Positions 1 to 7,757 of a DNA stretch of 64,000 nucleotides are shown one piece after another. Both the position numbers and the translations under genes were made by a program. Each line of letters starts with the position of its first letter. Within the stretch, counting starts at the first letter, position 1. The notes under the pieces are model-generated. The model searched no databases and was not told where the DNA came from. It saw nothing but the letters and a program-made list of their open reading frames with translations. This stretch comes from CATQHP01 sp965214915 (GTDB lineage: Bacteria > Acidobacteriota > Terriglobia > Bryobacterales > UBA6623): NCBI GenBank assembly GCA_965214915.1, contig CBDCCP010000002.1, positions 930,001 to 994,000 of the forward strand, in the 5' to 3' direction.

Positions 1-735
1 TCAGCTTGGGCATGTCCTCCAGTATTTCGTCCAGTCGCTTTTGCAGCGCTTGGGGAAAACTGGGGATCGGTCCTTTGTCCATGCCGCCGCGGAGGCTCCG
101 CCCGCAACGATTGTCCCAGCGAAGATATTGCCCGTCCTTTCGCGTGTAACTTGCCTCTTCCAGGACGCTCATACAAGCGAAATCGAGGATCGCGCGCATG
201 TTGTCGTCGTCTAGTCCGGTCAGAAAACGCCGCGCTCTCGCAATCTCGTCCTCGGTTTTTGCCGGGAAGGCGCGGCTGGTGATCGGCACATGCGGAAACC
301 GAAAAGCGTCGGCAGTTGCGCCGTTCTGCACGGATTCGATCAAGGCGCCGCCGGCAGCCGCGATGGTCTCGGCCTTCACGCTGTTGGCCGCTAACGAGAT
401 GGCGCGCGCGGCATGCATCCCCACCGGCATGATCTCGATACCCACAGCCTCGCGGCCTTTGCCGCCTACGATCAAGGGCGTCGTGCCGATGCCGGCAAAC
501 GGGTCGAGCACCGCCCCGTCCGCCTTGTTGAGCGCATCGCGGACAAGATCGGCGGAAAAACCTTCCTTGTAGCGCAGCCAACGCAATCCGGGTTGCGTCT
601 TGTTTCCTTGATACGAAACGAACTTGCGGGAGAGTTCTTCGCGTATCGCTAGACGGTCTGCGAAGCGTTGTTGCAACGCATCGCGTTGCGCCCGTGGCGA
701 CTGCTTGCGGGAAGCCGCGGCCTGCCGGTCGGTTA
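1..735 (-). pseudogene. DNA methyltransferase (N4-cytosine/N6-adenine type), 5' end cut off by IS; 3' end outside window
   Basis: Reading the minus strand from the IS junction gives an uninterrupted frame with no start codon before the IS. It contains the SAM-binding motif I DPFAGIGTT and then a GIEIMPVG stretch, typical of amino-methyltransferases that modify adenine N6 or cytosine N4. A preceding segment (LRWLRYKEGFSADLV) is the usual lead-in to motif I in this group. About 80 codons lie before motif I, so only the extreme N-terminus seems lost, but start and promoter are gone. The frame is still open at window base 1 (ends EDMPKL). The next gene upstream in the same orientation, beyond the IS, is an ADP-ribosylglycohydrolase. 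If that is the original neighbour, the methylase frame would have to begin inside it, and no ATG, GTG or TTG suits. The family call is firm; specificity cannot be told. Confidence 0.7.
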
Positions 736-1972
736 AGGAAACTCTGAACAAGCAGGCTATTGACTGGGATAATAAGGGGAGAGCAGCGGGCACGGGGAAT
801 AAGGGGGAGAGCGATGGCGCAGCGGACGTTTGCAGAATTGGAGTACGAGGGGAAGAAGAAGCAGACGAGGCGGGAGAAGTTTCTGGCACGGATGGAGGAC
901 TTGATTCCGTGGGAGCGCTTGGAGGAGCGCATCCGCCCGTACTACCCCCAAGCGGGGCGGGGGCGGCGACCGTACGCGTTGGCGGTGATGCTGCGCGTGC
1001 ATTGCGTGCAGTTGTTTTACAACGTGAGCGATCCGGGGATGGAGGACATGCTGTACGAGATCGAGTCGGTGCGGCGCTTCGTGGGCTTGCGTTTGGGGGA
1101 TGCGCTGCCGGACGAGACGACGATTTTGAACTTTCGGCATCTGTTGGAGCGGCACGAGTTGGGCGGGAAGCTGATGGCGGAGATCAACGCGCACTTGGCG
1201 GAGCAAGGCTTGCGGCTGCGGGAGGGGACGATTCTGGACGCGACGATCATCGCGGCGCCGAGTTCGACGAAGAACAAGAAGCGGAGTCGCGACCCACAGA
1301 TGCATCAGACCAAGAAGGGGAATCAATGGTATTTCGGGATGAAGGCGCATATCGGCGTGGACGCCGAGACGGGGCTGACGCATAGCGTGGCGGCGACGGC
1401 GGCGAACGTGGCGGATGTGACCCAAGGGCATGAGTTGCTGCACGGCGGGGAGCGGGAGGTGTGCGCGGATGCGGGTTACCAGGGGATCGACAAGCGCGCG
1501 GAGCATCGGGGGCGTAAGGTGCGCTGGCAAGTGGCCTTGAAGGCTGGGCAGCGGCGGCGCTTGGCGGCGGGCAGCGCGGAGGCGCGGGCGGAGCGGCGCA
1601 AGGCAGAGGTGCGGGCCAAGGTGGAGCACCCGTTTCTGTACGTGAAGCGGCACTTTGGCTACGCCAAGGTGCGCTATCGCGGCTTGGCCAAGAACCGGGA
1701 GCGGATCAGTCTGCTGTTGGGCTTCGCCAATCTGCTGCTTGCCGGGCGCTACGCGACGGCCTGAGCGCCACAATACAGGAGTCGTGCGTCCATGCCGGCG
1801 CCAAGCCGCAGAAGCGGAGTCGAAGCCGTCGCTGCGGGGTCAAAAATTGGCGTTGCGCAGTCAAAATCGGCAGGATTCAGCCGCAAAATTCGCCGGCAGC
1901 CCGGCTGCAACCGCTCCTTACGGACAACTTCAACCAGCCAACGCGCCAAAACCACTTTATTCAGACTTTCCC
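736..1972 (+). mobile_element. IS5-family insertion sequence, copy 1 (1,237 bp)
   Basis: One of three copies of exactly 1,237 bp (others at 15859-17095 and 44251-45487). The ends are imperfect inverted repeats: GGGAAACTCTGAACAAG on the transposase-start side and GGGAAAGTCTGAATAAAG on the other. This copy differs by an A for the first G at its left tip. It is bordered by TA on both sides (734-735, 1973-1974), consistent with a 2-bp target duplication. It carries one transposase gene and about 200 bp of non-coding sequence between the transposase stop and the right end. It separates the methylase remnant from the ADP-ribosylglycohydrolase gene. Confidence 0.9.
814..1764 (+). CDS. IS5-family transposase (copy 1)
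   Basis: A 316-residue DDE transposase of the IS5 family. The N-terminal part (about residues 1-90, with YYPQAGRGRRPYALAVMLRV) matches the DUF772-type domain. The catalytic core holds DATIIAAPSSTKN (first acidic residue), GMKAHIGVDAETGLTHSV (second) and the late VEHPFLYVKRHFGY segment with the terminal Glu. The ATG at 814 (protein starting MAQRTF) was chosen over an upstream ATG because a GGGGGAG ribosome-binding site precedes it. The same protein is encoded by the other two copies, which suggests recent transposition. It acts on its own element's inverted repeats. Confidence 0.92.
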   Translation: MAQRTFAELEYEGKKKQTRREKFLARMEDLIPWERLEERIRPYYPQAGRGRRPYALAVMLRVHCVQLFYNVSDPGMEDMLYEIESVRRFVGLRLGDALPDETTILNFRHLLERHELGGKLMAEINAHLAEQGLRLREGTILDATIIAAPSSTKNKKRSRDPQMHQTKKGNQWYFGMKAHIGVDAETGLTHSVAATAANVADVTQGHELLHGGEREVCADAGYQGIDKRAEHRGRKVRWQVALKAGQRRRLAAGSAEARAERRKAEVRAKVEHPFLYVKRHFGYAKVRYRGLAKNRERISLLLGFANLLLAGRYATA

Positions 1973-3186
1973 TAAGGGTTGGTGATCTCCACAAGGCCTG
2001 CGGACTTTGCTGCTGTCATCCGCATTCCGGCGTCAGCCGTGCGGCGCGCCAACTCGTCGATCTTCCACTCTTCCGCGCCCTTGACGTCTGAGCGCAAGGT
2101 GTTCGCAATGGGCTTGGTCCACTTCTCAGCGATGGCTTCCGGCCCGAGGACGACTCCCATGACCGGCCCGACATCGCCTGCATTCGTGTCCGTATCCCAG
2201 CCCGCCATCACGGCGATCGAGATCGTCTTCTCGAAGTCGCCTTGGCCGTAAAGCAGCGCGAGAGCGTTCACCGCGTTGTTTGGGAACACCCGGCGATTCT
2301 TGTCGCGGCCCTCCGGAGCCCATTTTGCGTCGATCTGCTCGTGTGCCTTCTCCCAGTCATCCGGCCATTGCATGCGCCACTCCATGACGTCTCGGATGCA
2401 ACGGGCATAGTCGCAGTCCATGGGAATCACCGCCAACCCCGCTTGCAGCAACTTCTCCGGGTCGGACTCGAAGAAGGCTTCGGCCGTTAGTGCGGCCATG
2501 AACATTTCGCCATGGACGCCGTCGGTGTGGAATGAGACTTCGGCGTCGATGCGGCCGTACTCCGCAGCCGCTTCGGGGTTCCCGGGCAGCAGGAAGCCCC
2601 AGAACTCCCCCTTCATCTGGCCTCCCATAAACTCGCCTAGCTCGTGACGGCCGGACTCGGGAGGCCGGACTCCTTGCTTCAAAAGTTTCTCTGCGACCCT
2701 CACCGCTCGGCCGCAGTTCTGCGCCTCAAACACGGAAAACGACGCAAGCCACTTGTCGGCAATGTCCTGGCTTGTGATCTCGGCCCCCTTCTCTTCGATC
2801 AGGAGGAGATTCGCGATCTGATATAGCGAGTCATCGTCCGGGCCGAAACCGGTCGGGCCCCAGTTGTCCGCCGTGTACAACTGCTTTCGGCTCTGCCTCC
2901 GACGCGGTGGAGCCGTCTTGATGTAGTCGGTCAGCGGCCACTGCCCTAGCTCCTCGAGGAAGGGCTTGAGATCCCGCTTGTGCATGCCCTCCACGCTCAT
3001 TCCCAAAGCCCCCGCGACGGCTTGCCCGAGCCACGCCCCGTGAACCTTCTCGTAGTATTCGGCGGCGGAGAGCGAGCGAACCGCCCCGCTCCCCTCTCCG
3101 GCCTCGGTCGGAGGCCCGCTGCCTCCGCACGACGCAAGCATCGCGGTCGTCAAGCACAGAACTGGAATTGCGTTCATTGAGCGCAT
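1972..3186 (-). CDS. ADP-ribosylglycohydrolase-family lipoprotein
   Basis: 404 residues with a signal peptide and lipobox (AMLASC, Cys20), so probably a secreted, membrane-anchored member of the ADP-ribosylglycohydrolase (DraG-like) family. Family signatures are visible: an N-terminal GAWLGQAVAGALG helix, the metal-binding GPDDDSLYQ motif near residue 120, and the C-terminal GWDTDTNAGDVG motif that supplies the other magnesium ligands. Exported members of this family occur in Planctomycetes and Acidobacteria, often near glycan-degrading genes; their substrate is unknown and need not be ADP-ribose. The stop TAG spans the junction with IS copy 1. Without the IS the frame would still stop at the same place (TAA), so the protein is probably complete. 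Confidence 0.82.
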   Translation of the reverse strand: MRSMNAIPVLCLTTAMLASCGGSGPPTEAGEGSGAVRSLSAAEYYEKVHGAWLGQAVAGALGMSVEGMHKRDLKPFLEELGQWPLTDYIKTAPPRRRQSRKQLYTADNWGPTGFGPDDDSLYQIANLLLIEEKGAEITSQDIADKWLASFSVFEAQNCGRAVRVAEKLLKQGVRPPESGRHELGEFMGGQMKGEFWGFLLPGNPEAAAEYGRIDAEVSFHTDGVHGEMFMAALTAEAFFESDPEKLLQAGLAVIPMDCDYARCIRDVMEWRMQWPDDWEKAHEQIDAKWAPEGRDKNRRVFPNNAVNALALLYGQGDFEKTISIAVMAGWDTDTNAGDVGPVMGVVLGPEAIAEKWTKPIANTLRSDVKGAEEWKIDELARRTADAGMRMTAAKSAGLVEITNP

Positions 3187-3396
3187 GGTTGATCCTCCAT
3201 TGCGGCCGCCGCCGGTCGAAGCATTGGCGGGACACCGCTATTCGCAACGACGGGCAGGAGACGACCGCCATCGATGTTACGCCATTTTATTGCATCTCTA
3301 CAAGATTTTGTCAGCCCGTCAGGGTTGGCAGGCCATCGAATGTCGTCATTGCGGCAAAGCTGGAAATCCAAGTCATGCGCCTTCCCCAAGGACGCG

Positions 3397-3513
3397 ATGA
3401 CCAAGGCGATTACCGGCGGCGCATACCCAACGATCCAAGCCGTCGCCCTTTTTTGCGGGATCGGCGGCCTGACTCACGGCCTACGCTTGGCGGGCGTAAC
3501 CGTGAAGGCGGTG
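3397..3513 (+). pseudogene. 5' stub of a C5-cytosine DNA methyltransferase
   Basis: From the ATG at 3397 about 38 codons read MTKAITGG... followed by AVALFCGIGGLTHGLRLAG, which is motif I (FxGxGG) of a C5-cytosine methyltransferase. After VTVKA the similarity stops and the sequence becomes the 3' end of the opposite-strand NIPSNAP gene. The catalytic Pro-Cys motif and everything after it are missing, so this is a remnant. The preceding bases 3187-3396 hold nothing recognisable apart from the promoter side of the ADP-ribosylglycohydrolase gene. It is not the same sequence as the intact cytosine methylase at 23265. Confidence 0.6.
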
Positions 3514-3532
3514 ACGCCCGACGCCGAGCGAG

Positions 3533-3856
3533 CTACTGCACCGGCGACTTCGACGTCGGCGTCAGGCGCGTGACCCGAATGGCCGAGCGGTCCATCAATG
3601 CGGGGATGCGCGGTCCGATGTCGTTTTTCCAGCGGTCGCTTTGGTAAACGGCCGCGTACAGGCGCCCTCTCTCTTCTTCGCTTTCGAAACGGCGCATCCA
3701 GATGTAGATGCTTTCGTCTTCCTCGCCGCGGAACGAAGCCGTGACGACCATTCCCTGGGCGATTTGGAAAGGGATGATTTCCCTCTCCATCAGGGCTATC
3801 CACTCGGCCATTTTGCCGGGCAGGATTTTGTACTGTCTGAGCTCGTAAAAAGCCAT
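3533..3856 (-). CDS. NIPSNAP-family protein
   Basis: A 107-residue protein beginning MAFYELRQYKILPGKMAEW, the usual start of NIPSNAP-domain proteins, small ferredoxin-like-fold (dimeric alpha-beta barrel) proteins common in Acidobacteria and Planctomycetes. Their function is mostly unknown. The start at 3856 is supported by an AGGAGG ribosome-binding site directly upstream; longer upstream extensions of the frame are arginine-rich antisense shadow. It diverges from the prolyl oligopeptidase gene with only about 70 bp between starts. Confidence 0.8.
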   Translation of the reverse strand: MAFYELRQYKILPGKMAEWIALMEREIIPFQIAQGMVVTASFRGEEDESIYIWMRRFESEEERGRLYAAVYQSDRWKNDIGPRIPALMDRSAIRVTRLTPTSKSPVQ

Positions 3857-3925
3857 CGCGGCCTCCTTGCGCGCCGGTTGCGCAACAGCCCATTGTAGAG
3901 GCTGCCGCCGCGCTACGATGTTGGC

Positions 3926-6019
3926 ATGCGTCAGGCGTTGCTCGCGGCTGCTTTGGCCGCGTTCGTGAACTGCGGCGGGCCGTCGGCCGGGCCGCCTCCG
4001 CCCAGCGCAATGCGCATGGTTGAAGAGACGTTGCACGGCGTTGCCGTTCCGGACCCCTACCGCTGGCTCGAGGACGCGGACAGCCCCGAGTCGCAAGCCT
4101 GGATCGCGCAGCAGACGGCGTACAGCCGCGCCTATCTGGACAGCCTTCCGCGGCGCGATGCGATTCGCAAGCGGATGACCGAGATTCTCGGCGCGGGGTC
4201 GATTTCCACGCCTACAGGCGCCGGCGGGCGGTACTTCTACTCGAAAAAGACGGGCGCCCAAAACCAGCCGGTCGTTTACATGCGGGAAGGGCTCGAAGGG
4301 GAGGATCGGGCGTTGCTCGATCCGAATGCGATGAGCGAGGACGGCACGACTACCGTCGATTGGTATGTTCCCTCCAAGGACGGCAAGCTTCTAGCCTACG
4401 GCAAATCGGAGAAGGGAACCGAGACCAGTACGCTCTACATCCTCGACGTGGACTCCGGGGAGCATCTTGCCGATGAGATTCCCAAGGTGCGCTTCGCCGA
4501 TCCGCAGTGGCTGCAAGACGGCTCCGGTTTTTACTATTCGCGCCCGCAAAATGTCGAGTCCATCGGACCCGGCGAGGAAGTCTATAACCGTCGGATTTAC
4601 TTGCACAAGCTGGGGAGGGATTTTCACGAGGACCCTCTGGTGTTCGGGGAAGGGCTCGAAAAGGCGCATATCCCAGGCGCCTCGCTAAGCGCGGACGAGC
4701 GCTATTTGCTGTTGGACGTTTTTCTCGGTTGGGGGCGGAATCGTCTTTATTTGCGCGACTTGCGCAGCGGGAAGACAACCGCGCTCGCGGAAGACGGCGA
4801 GTTCAGCTATTCCGGCGAGATCGTTGACGGCGTTCTGTACCTGTTGACCAATTGGGGGGCGCCGCGGTATCGGCTTTTCGCTGTTGACGTTCGGCGGCCG
4901 CGGCGCGAGGACTGGAAGCCGATCGTTGCCGAGAGCGAAGCGGTGATCGAGTTCGCCAAGGCGGTCGGCGGCAAGTTGATCGTCGGCCGGTTGAAAGACG
5001 CCCATTCGGAATTACTGGCCTATTCGCTCGACGGCTCGGAGCGCCGGGAGGTGGCTTTGAATGGGCTCGGGACCGTATCCGGGTTCGAGGCCGAGGCCGG
5101 CAGCGGCGAAGCATTCTTTCAGTTCAGCTCGTTCGCCCGCGCTCCGGCGGTCATGCGCTTGGATATGAATGTGGAAGAATCCGCTGCGAGCGAGTGGCAG
5201 AGCGTCGAATCGCCTGTCGACGCCGGCGCTTTCGAGGTGAGACAGGTCTTTTATCCGAGCAAGGACGGCACGAAGATTCCGATGTTCGTGATCGCCAAGA
5301 AAGGGACGCCGCGGGATGGAGCCGCGCCGGGATTGCTTTACGGTTACGGCGGTTTCAATATCGCCCTGACGCCTGCCTACTCGGCATGGATTTTCCCCTG
5401 GATCGAGGCCGGCAACGTTCTGGCGATCGCCAATTTGCGGGGCGGGAGCGAATACGGCGAGGACTGGCACCGCGCCGGGATGCTGGACAAGAAGCAAAAC
5501 GTGTTCGACGATTTCATCGCGGCGGGAGAGTTCCTCAAGGCCGAGAAATATGTCGATCCGCGGCGGCTGGCGATTCATGGACGCAGCAACGGCGGGTTGC
5601 TGATGGGCGCCGCGGTGACGCAGCGGCCGGATTTGTGGCGGGCGGTCGTTTGCGGCGTGCCGCTGCTCGATATGTTGCGTTACGATCGGTTCCGCATGGC
5701 CAAGCTCTGGGTTTCCGAGTACGGAACGGCGGAGAATGCCGAGGATTTCCAATGGCTCTACGCCTACTCTCCGTATCACCGGGTCGAAGACGGCGTCGCG
5801 TATCCGGCGACATTGATTTATACGGCGGATTCGGATTCGCGGGTCGATCCCATGCATGCGCGCAAGATGACGGCGCGGATGCAGGCGGCTGCGCCTGCGG
5901 ACGGCCCGATCTTGCTGCGCTACGAAGAGGCGGCCGGCCACGGCAGCGGCAAACCTCTGACCAAGCAGGTCGAGGAATGGACGGATATCTGGAGCTTCGT
6001 GTTCGCGCAATTGAACTGA
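3926..6019 (+). CDS. prolyl oligopeptidase (peptidase family S9A)
   Basis: 697 residues. A short hydrophobic N-terminus ending AAFVNCGG suggests a lipoprotein signal, so the enzyme is probably periplasmic or membrane-anchored. The propeller domain starts with the characteristic VPDPYRWLEDADSPESQAW. The C-terminal alpha/beta-hydrolase domain contains the nucleophile motif GRSNGGLLMG (Ser554), the acid in DSDSRVDP and the catalytic His in AAGHGSGKP. Together these are the full S9A triad. It cleaves after proline in short peptides. The gene is followed 86 bp later by murJ on the same strand, without an obvious functional link. Confidence 0.93.
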   Translation: MRQALLAAALAAFVNCGGPSAGPPPPSAMRMVEETLHGVAVPDPYRWLEDADSPESQAWIAQQTAYSRAYLDSLPRRDAIRKRMTEILGAGSISTPTGAGGRYFYSKKTGAQNQPVVYMREGLEGEDRALLDPNAMSEDGTTTVDWYVPSKDGKLLAYGKSEKGTETSTLYILDVDSGEHLADEIPKVRFADPQWLQDGSGFYYSRPQNVESIGPGEEVYNRRIYLHKLGRDFHEDPLVFGEGLEKAHIPGASLSADERYLLLDVFLGWGRNRLYLRDLRSGKTTALAEDGEFSYSGEIVDGVLYLLTNWGAPRYRLFAVDVRRPRREDWKPIVAESEAVIEFAKAVGGKLIVGRLKDAHSELLAYSLDGSERREVALNGLGTVSGFEAEAGSGEAFFQFSSFARAPAVMRLDMNVEESAASEWQSVESPVDAGAFEVRQVFYPSKDGTKIPMFVIAKKGTPRDGAAPGLLYGYGGFNIALTPAYSAWIFPWIEAGNVLAIANLRGGSEYGEDWHRAGMLDKKQNVFDDFIAAGEFLKAEKYVDPRRLAIHGRSNGGLLMGAAVTQRPDLWRAVVCGVPLLDMLRYDRFRMAKLWVSEYGTAENAEDFQWLYAYSPYHRVEDGVAYPATLIYTADSDSRVDPMHARKMTARMQAAAPADGPILLRYEEAAGHGSGKPLTKQVEEWTDIWSFVFAQLN

Positions 6020-6105
6020 CCCGCGAATCTCCGGAGCGCCGCTCGGTGATACGCTAAACCCAGCATGTCGAAGAATTCGCCGACTCCGGCAAGGCCGCTC
6101 TCCTC

Positions 6106-7743
6106 TTGAATCCGGACGCTGCAAACGAGACGAACGGCGCGCATGCGAAAATTGTGCGCTCGGCCGGCGTGGTCAGCGCGGCAGTGCTATTGAGCCGCAT
6201 TACCGGCTTGGTGCGCGAGGCCGTTTTCGCCGGGTTGTTCGGGTCGGGGCTGGCTTACGACGCGTTTGTCGCGGCGTTTCGGATTCCGAACCTGCTGCGC
6301 GATCTTTTGGCGGAAGGTTCTCTTTCATCGGCGTTCGTCACGACGTTTTCGCAGACGCTTTCGGCGCGGGGCAAGAACACGGCCCACGACCTCTCCAACC
6401 AGGTGACGACGCTGTTGACGCCTCTGTTGGCGTTGATTTGTCTGCTCGGGATGATCTTTGCGCCCCAATTGGTCGACTTGCTGTTTCCGGGCTACGCGGC
6501 AATCGAAGGAAAGAAAGAACTGACCGTTCTGTTGACGCGGATCATGATGCCGTTCCTGCTGTTCATTGCTTTGGCGGCGAAGGCGATGGGCGTGCTCAAC
6601 TCCAGCGGACGCTTCGGAATCCCGGCGCTGGCGTCCGCTTTTTTCAACGTCGCCTCCATCGGCAGCGGTCTGACGATCGGGTTCGTTCTGGGGCCGCGAC
6701 TGGGCATCGAGCCCATTGTGGGCATGACGGTTGGGACGCTGTTGGGCGGGATGGTGCAGTACTACTGCCAAGTTCCCGAGCTGCGGCGGCTGGGGCTGCG
6801 CTTCCGCCCGAAGTTCGACTTTTCCAATCCGGCGCTGCGGCAGGTGTTGCGTTTGATGGGGCCGACCGTAATCGGCGTGGCGGCCGTGCAAGTGAACGTG
6901 ATGGTCAATGGCATATTCGCATCTGAAATTACAGGCTCCTCGGGCGAGGCGATCAACGGACCGGTAGCTTGGCTGAGCTATGCTTTCCGCTTCATGCAGC
7001 TTCCCTTGGGATTGTTCGGCGTAGCGGTTGCGTCGGCTACGCTCCCGGCGATTTCGCGTGATGTCGGTTCCGGGCGCATCGCGGAGTTTCGGGAAACGCT
7101 GTCGCGGTCTTTGGGCTTGGTGTTCCTGTTGACCGTGCCTTCGGCCGTGGGACTGGTCGTGCTCAGCCGGCCGATCGTGGGAGTGATTTTCCAGCGGGGG
7201 GAGTTTACGGCGAACGATACCGAGCAGACAGCTCTCGCTCTCTCGTTCTATTGCCTCGGGCTGGCCGCTTACGCCGCGATCAAGACCTTGACTCCGGCGT
7301 TCTATGCGTTGGACGACGTGCGCGCGCCGGTCACGGTTTCGGTGTTTTCGATCACGTTGAACTACGGCCTGAACTGGCTGTTCGTGGAACGGCTGGGGTG
7401 GGGTCACTGGGCTTTGGCGCTGTCCGTTTCGTTGGTCGCGACGCTGAATTTTTCGCTTCTGTTGCTTTTCATGCGGTCGAAAATCGGGGGCATCGAGGGA
7501 CGGCGGCTGCTGACGGCGGTCTTGAAGATCGGCTTTGCTTCGGCGGTGATGGGGCTTGGCTGCAAAGCAGTGGATGCGGCAGTCGGCTGGCAGTGGGGCG
7601 AAACGTTTTTTCCGCGGCTGCTGACCCTGCTGGTCGCCGTGCCGCTGGGGGTCGGGCTGCTTTACGGGCTTTGCCGGCTCATGAAGCTTCAAGAATTGGC
7701 GCTTGCCGAAAAAGCGATCTTCTCGCGGGTGAACTCGACCTGA
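6106..7743 (+). CDS. murJ: MurJ/MviN lipid II flippase
   Basis: 545 residues, about 14 hydrophobic segments. The N-terminal SAAVLLSRITGLVREAVFAGLFG is the hallmark of MurJ, which flips the peptidoglycan precursor lipid II across the inner membrane. Other family stretches include FRIPNLLRDLLAEGSLSSAF and FQRGEFTANDT. The start is a TTG at 6106, because the nearby ATG at 6065 is in another frame that stops quickly. Essential housekeeping gene in most bacteria, here apparently intact. Confidence 0.92.
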   Translation: MNPDAANETNGAHAKIVRSAGVVSAAVLLSRITGLVREAVFAGLFGSGLAYDAFVAAFRIPNLLRDLLAEGSLSSAFVTTFSQTLSARGKNTAHDLSNQVTTLLTPLLALICLLGMIFAPQLVDLLFPGYAAIEGKKELTVLLTRIMMPFLLFIALAAKAMGVLNSSGRFGIPALASAFFNVASIGSGLTIGFVLGPRLGIEPIVGMTVGTLLGGMVQYYCQVPELRRLGLRFRPKFDFSNPALRQVLRLMGPTVIGVAAVQVNVMVNGIFASEITGSSGEAINGPVAWLSYAFRFMQLPLGLFGVAVASATLPAISRDVGSGRIAEFRETLSRSLGLVFLLTVPSAVGLVVLSRPIVGVIFQRGEFTANDTEQTALALSFYCLGLAAYAAIKTLTPAFYALDDVRAPVTVSVFSITLNYGLNWLFVERLGWGHWALALSVSLVATLNFSLLLLFMRSKIGGIEGRRLLTAVLKIGFASAVMGLGCKAVDAAVGWQWGETFFPRLLTLLVAVPLGVGLLYGLCRLMKLQELALAEKAIFSRVNST

Positions 7744-7757
7744 TGCGCTGAAACCGC

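Noticed and set aside
757..1773. 338-codon open frame opposite to each IS5 transposase (also at 16058-17074 and 44450-45466)
   Set aside because: Repetitive Arg/Leu/Pro-rich composition typical of the antisense of GC-rich coding sequence, and present only because the transposase is GC-rich.
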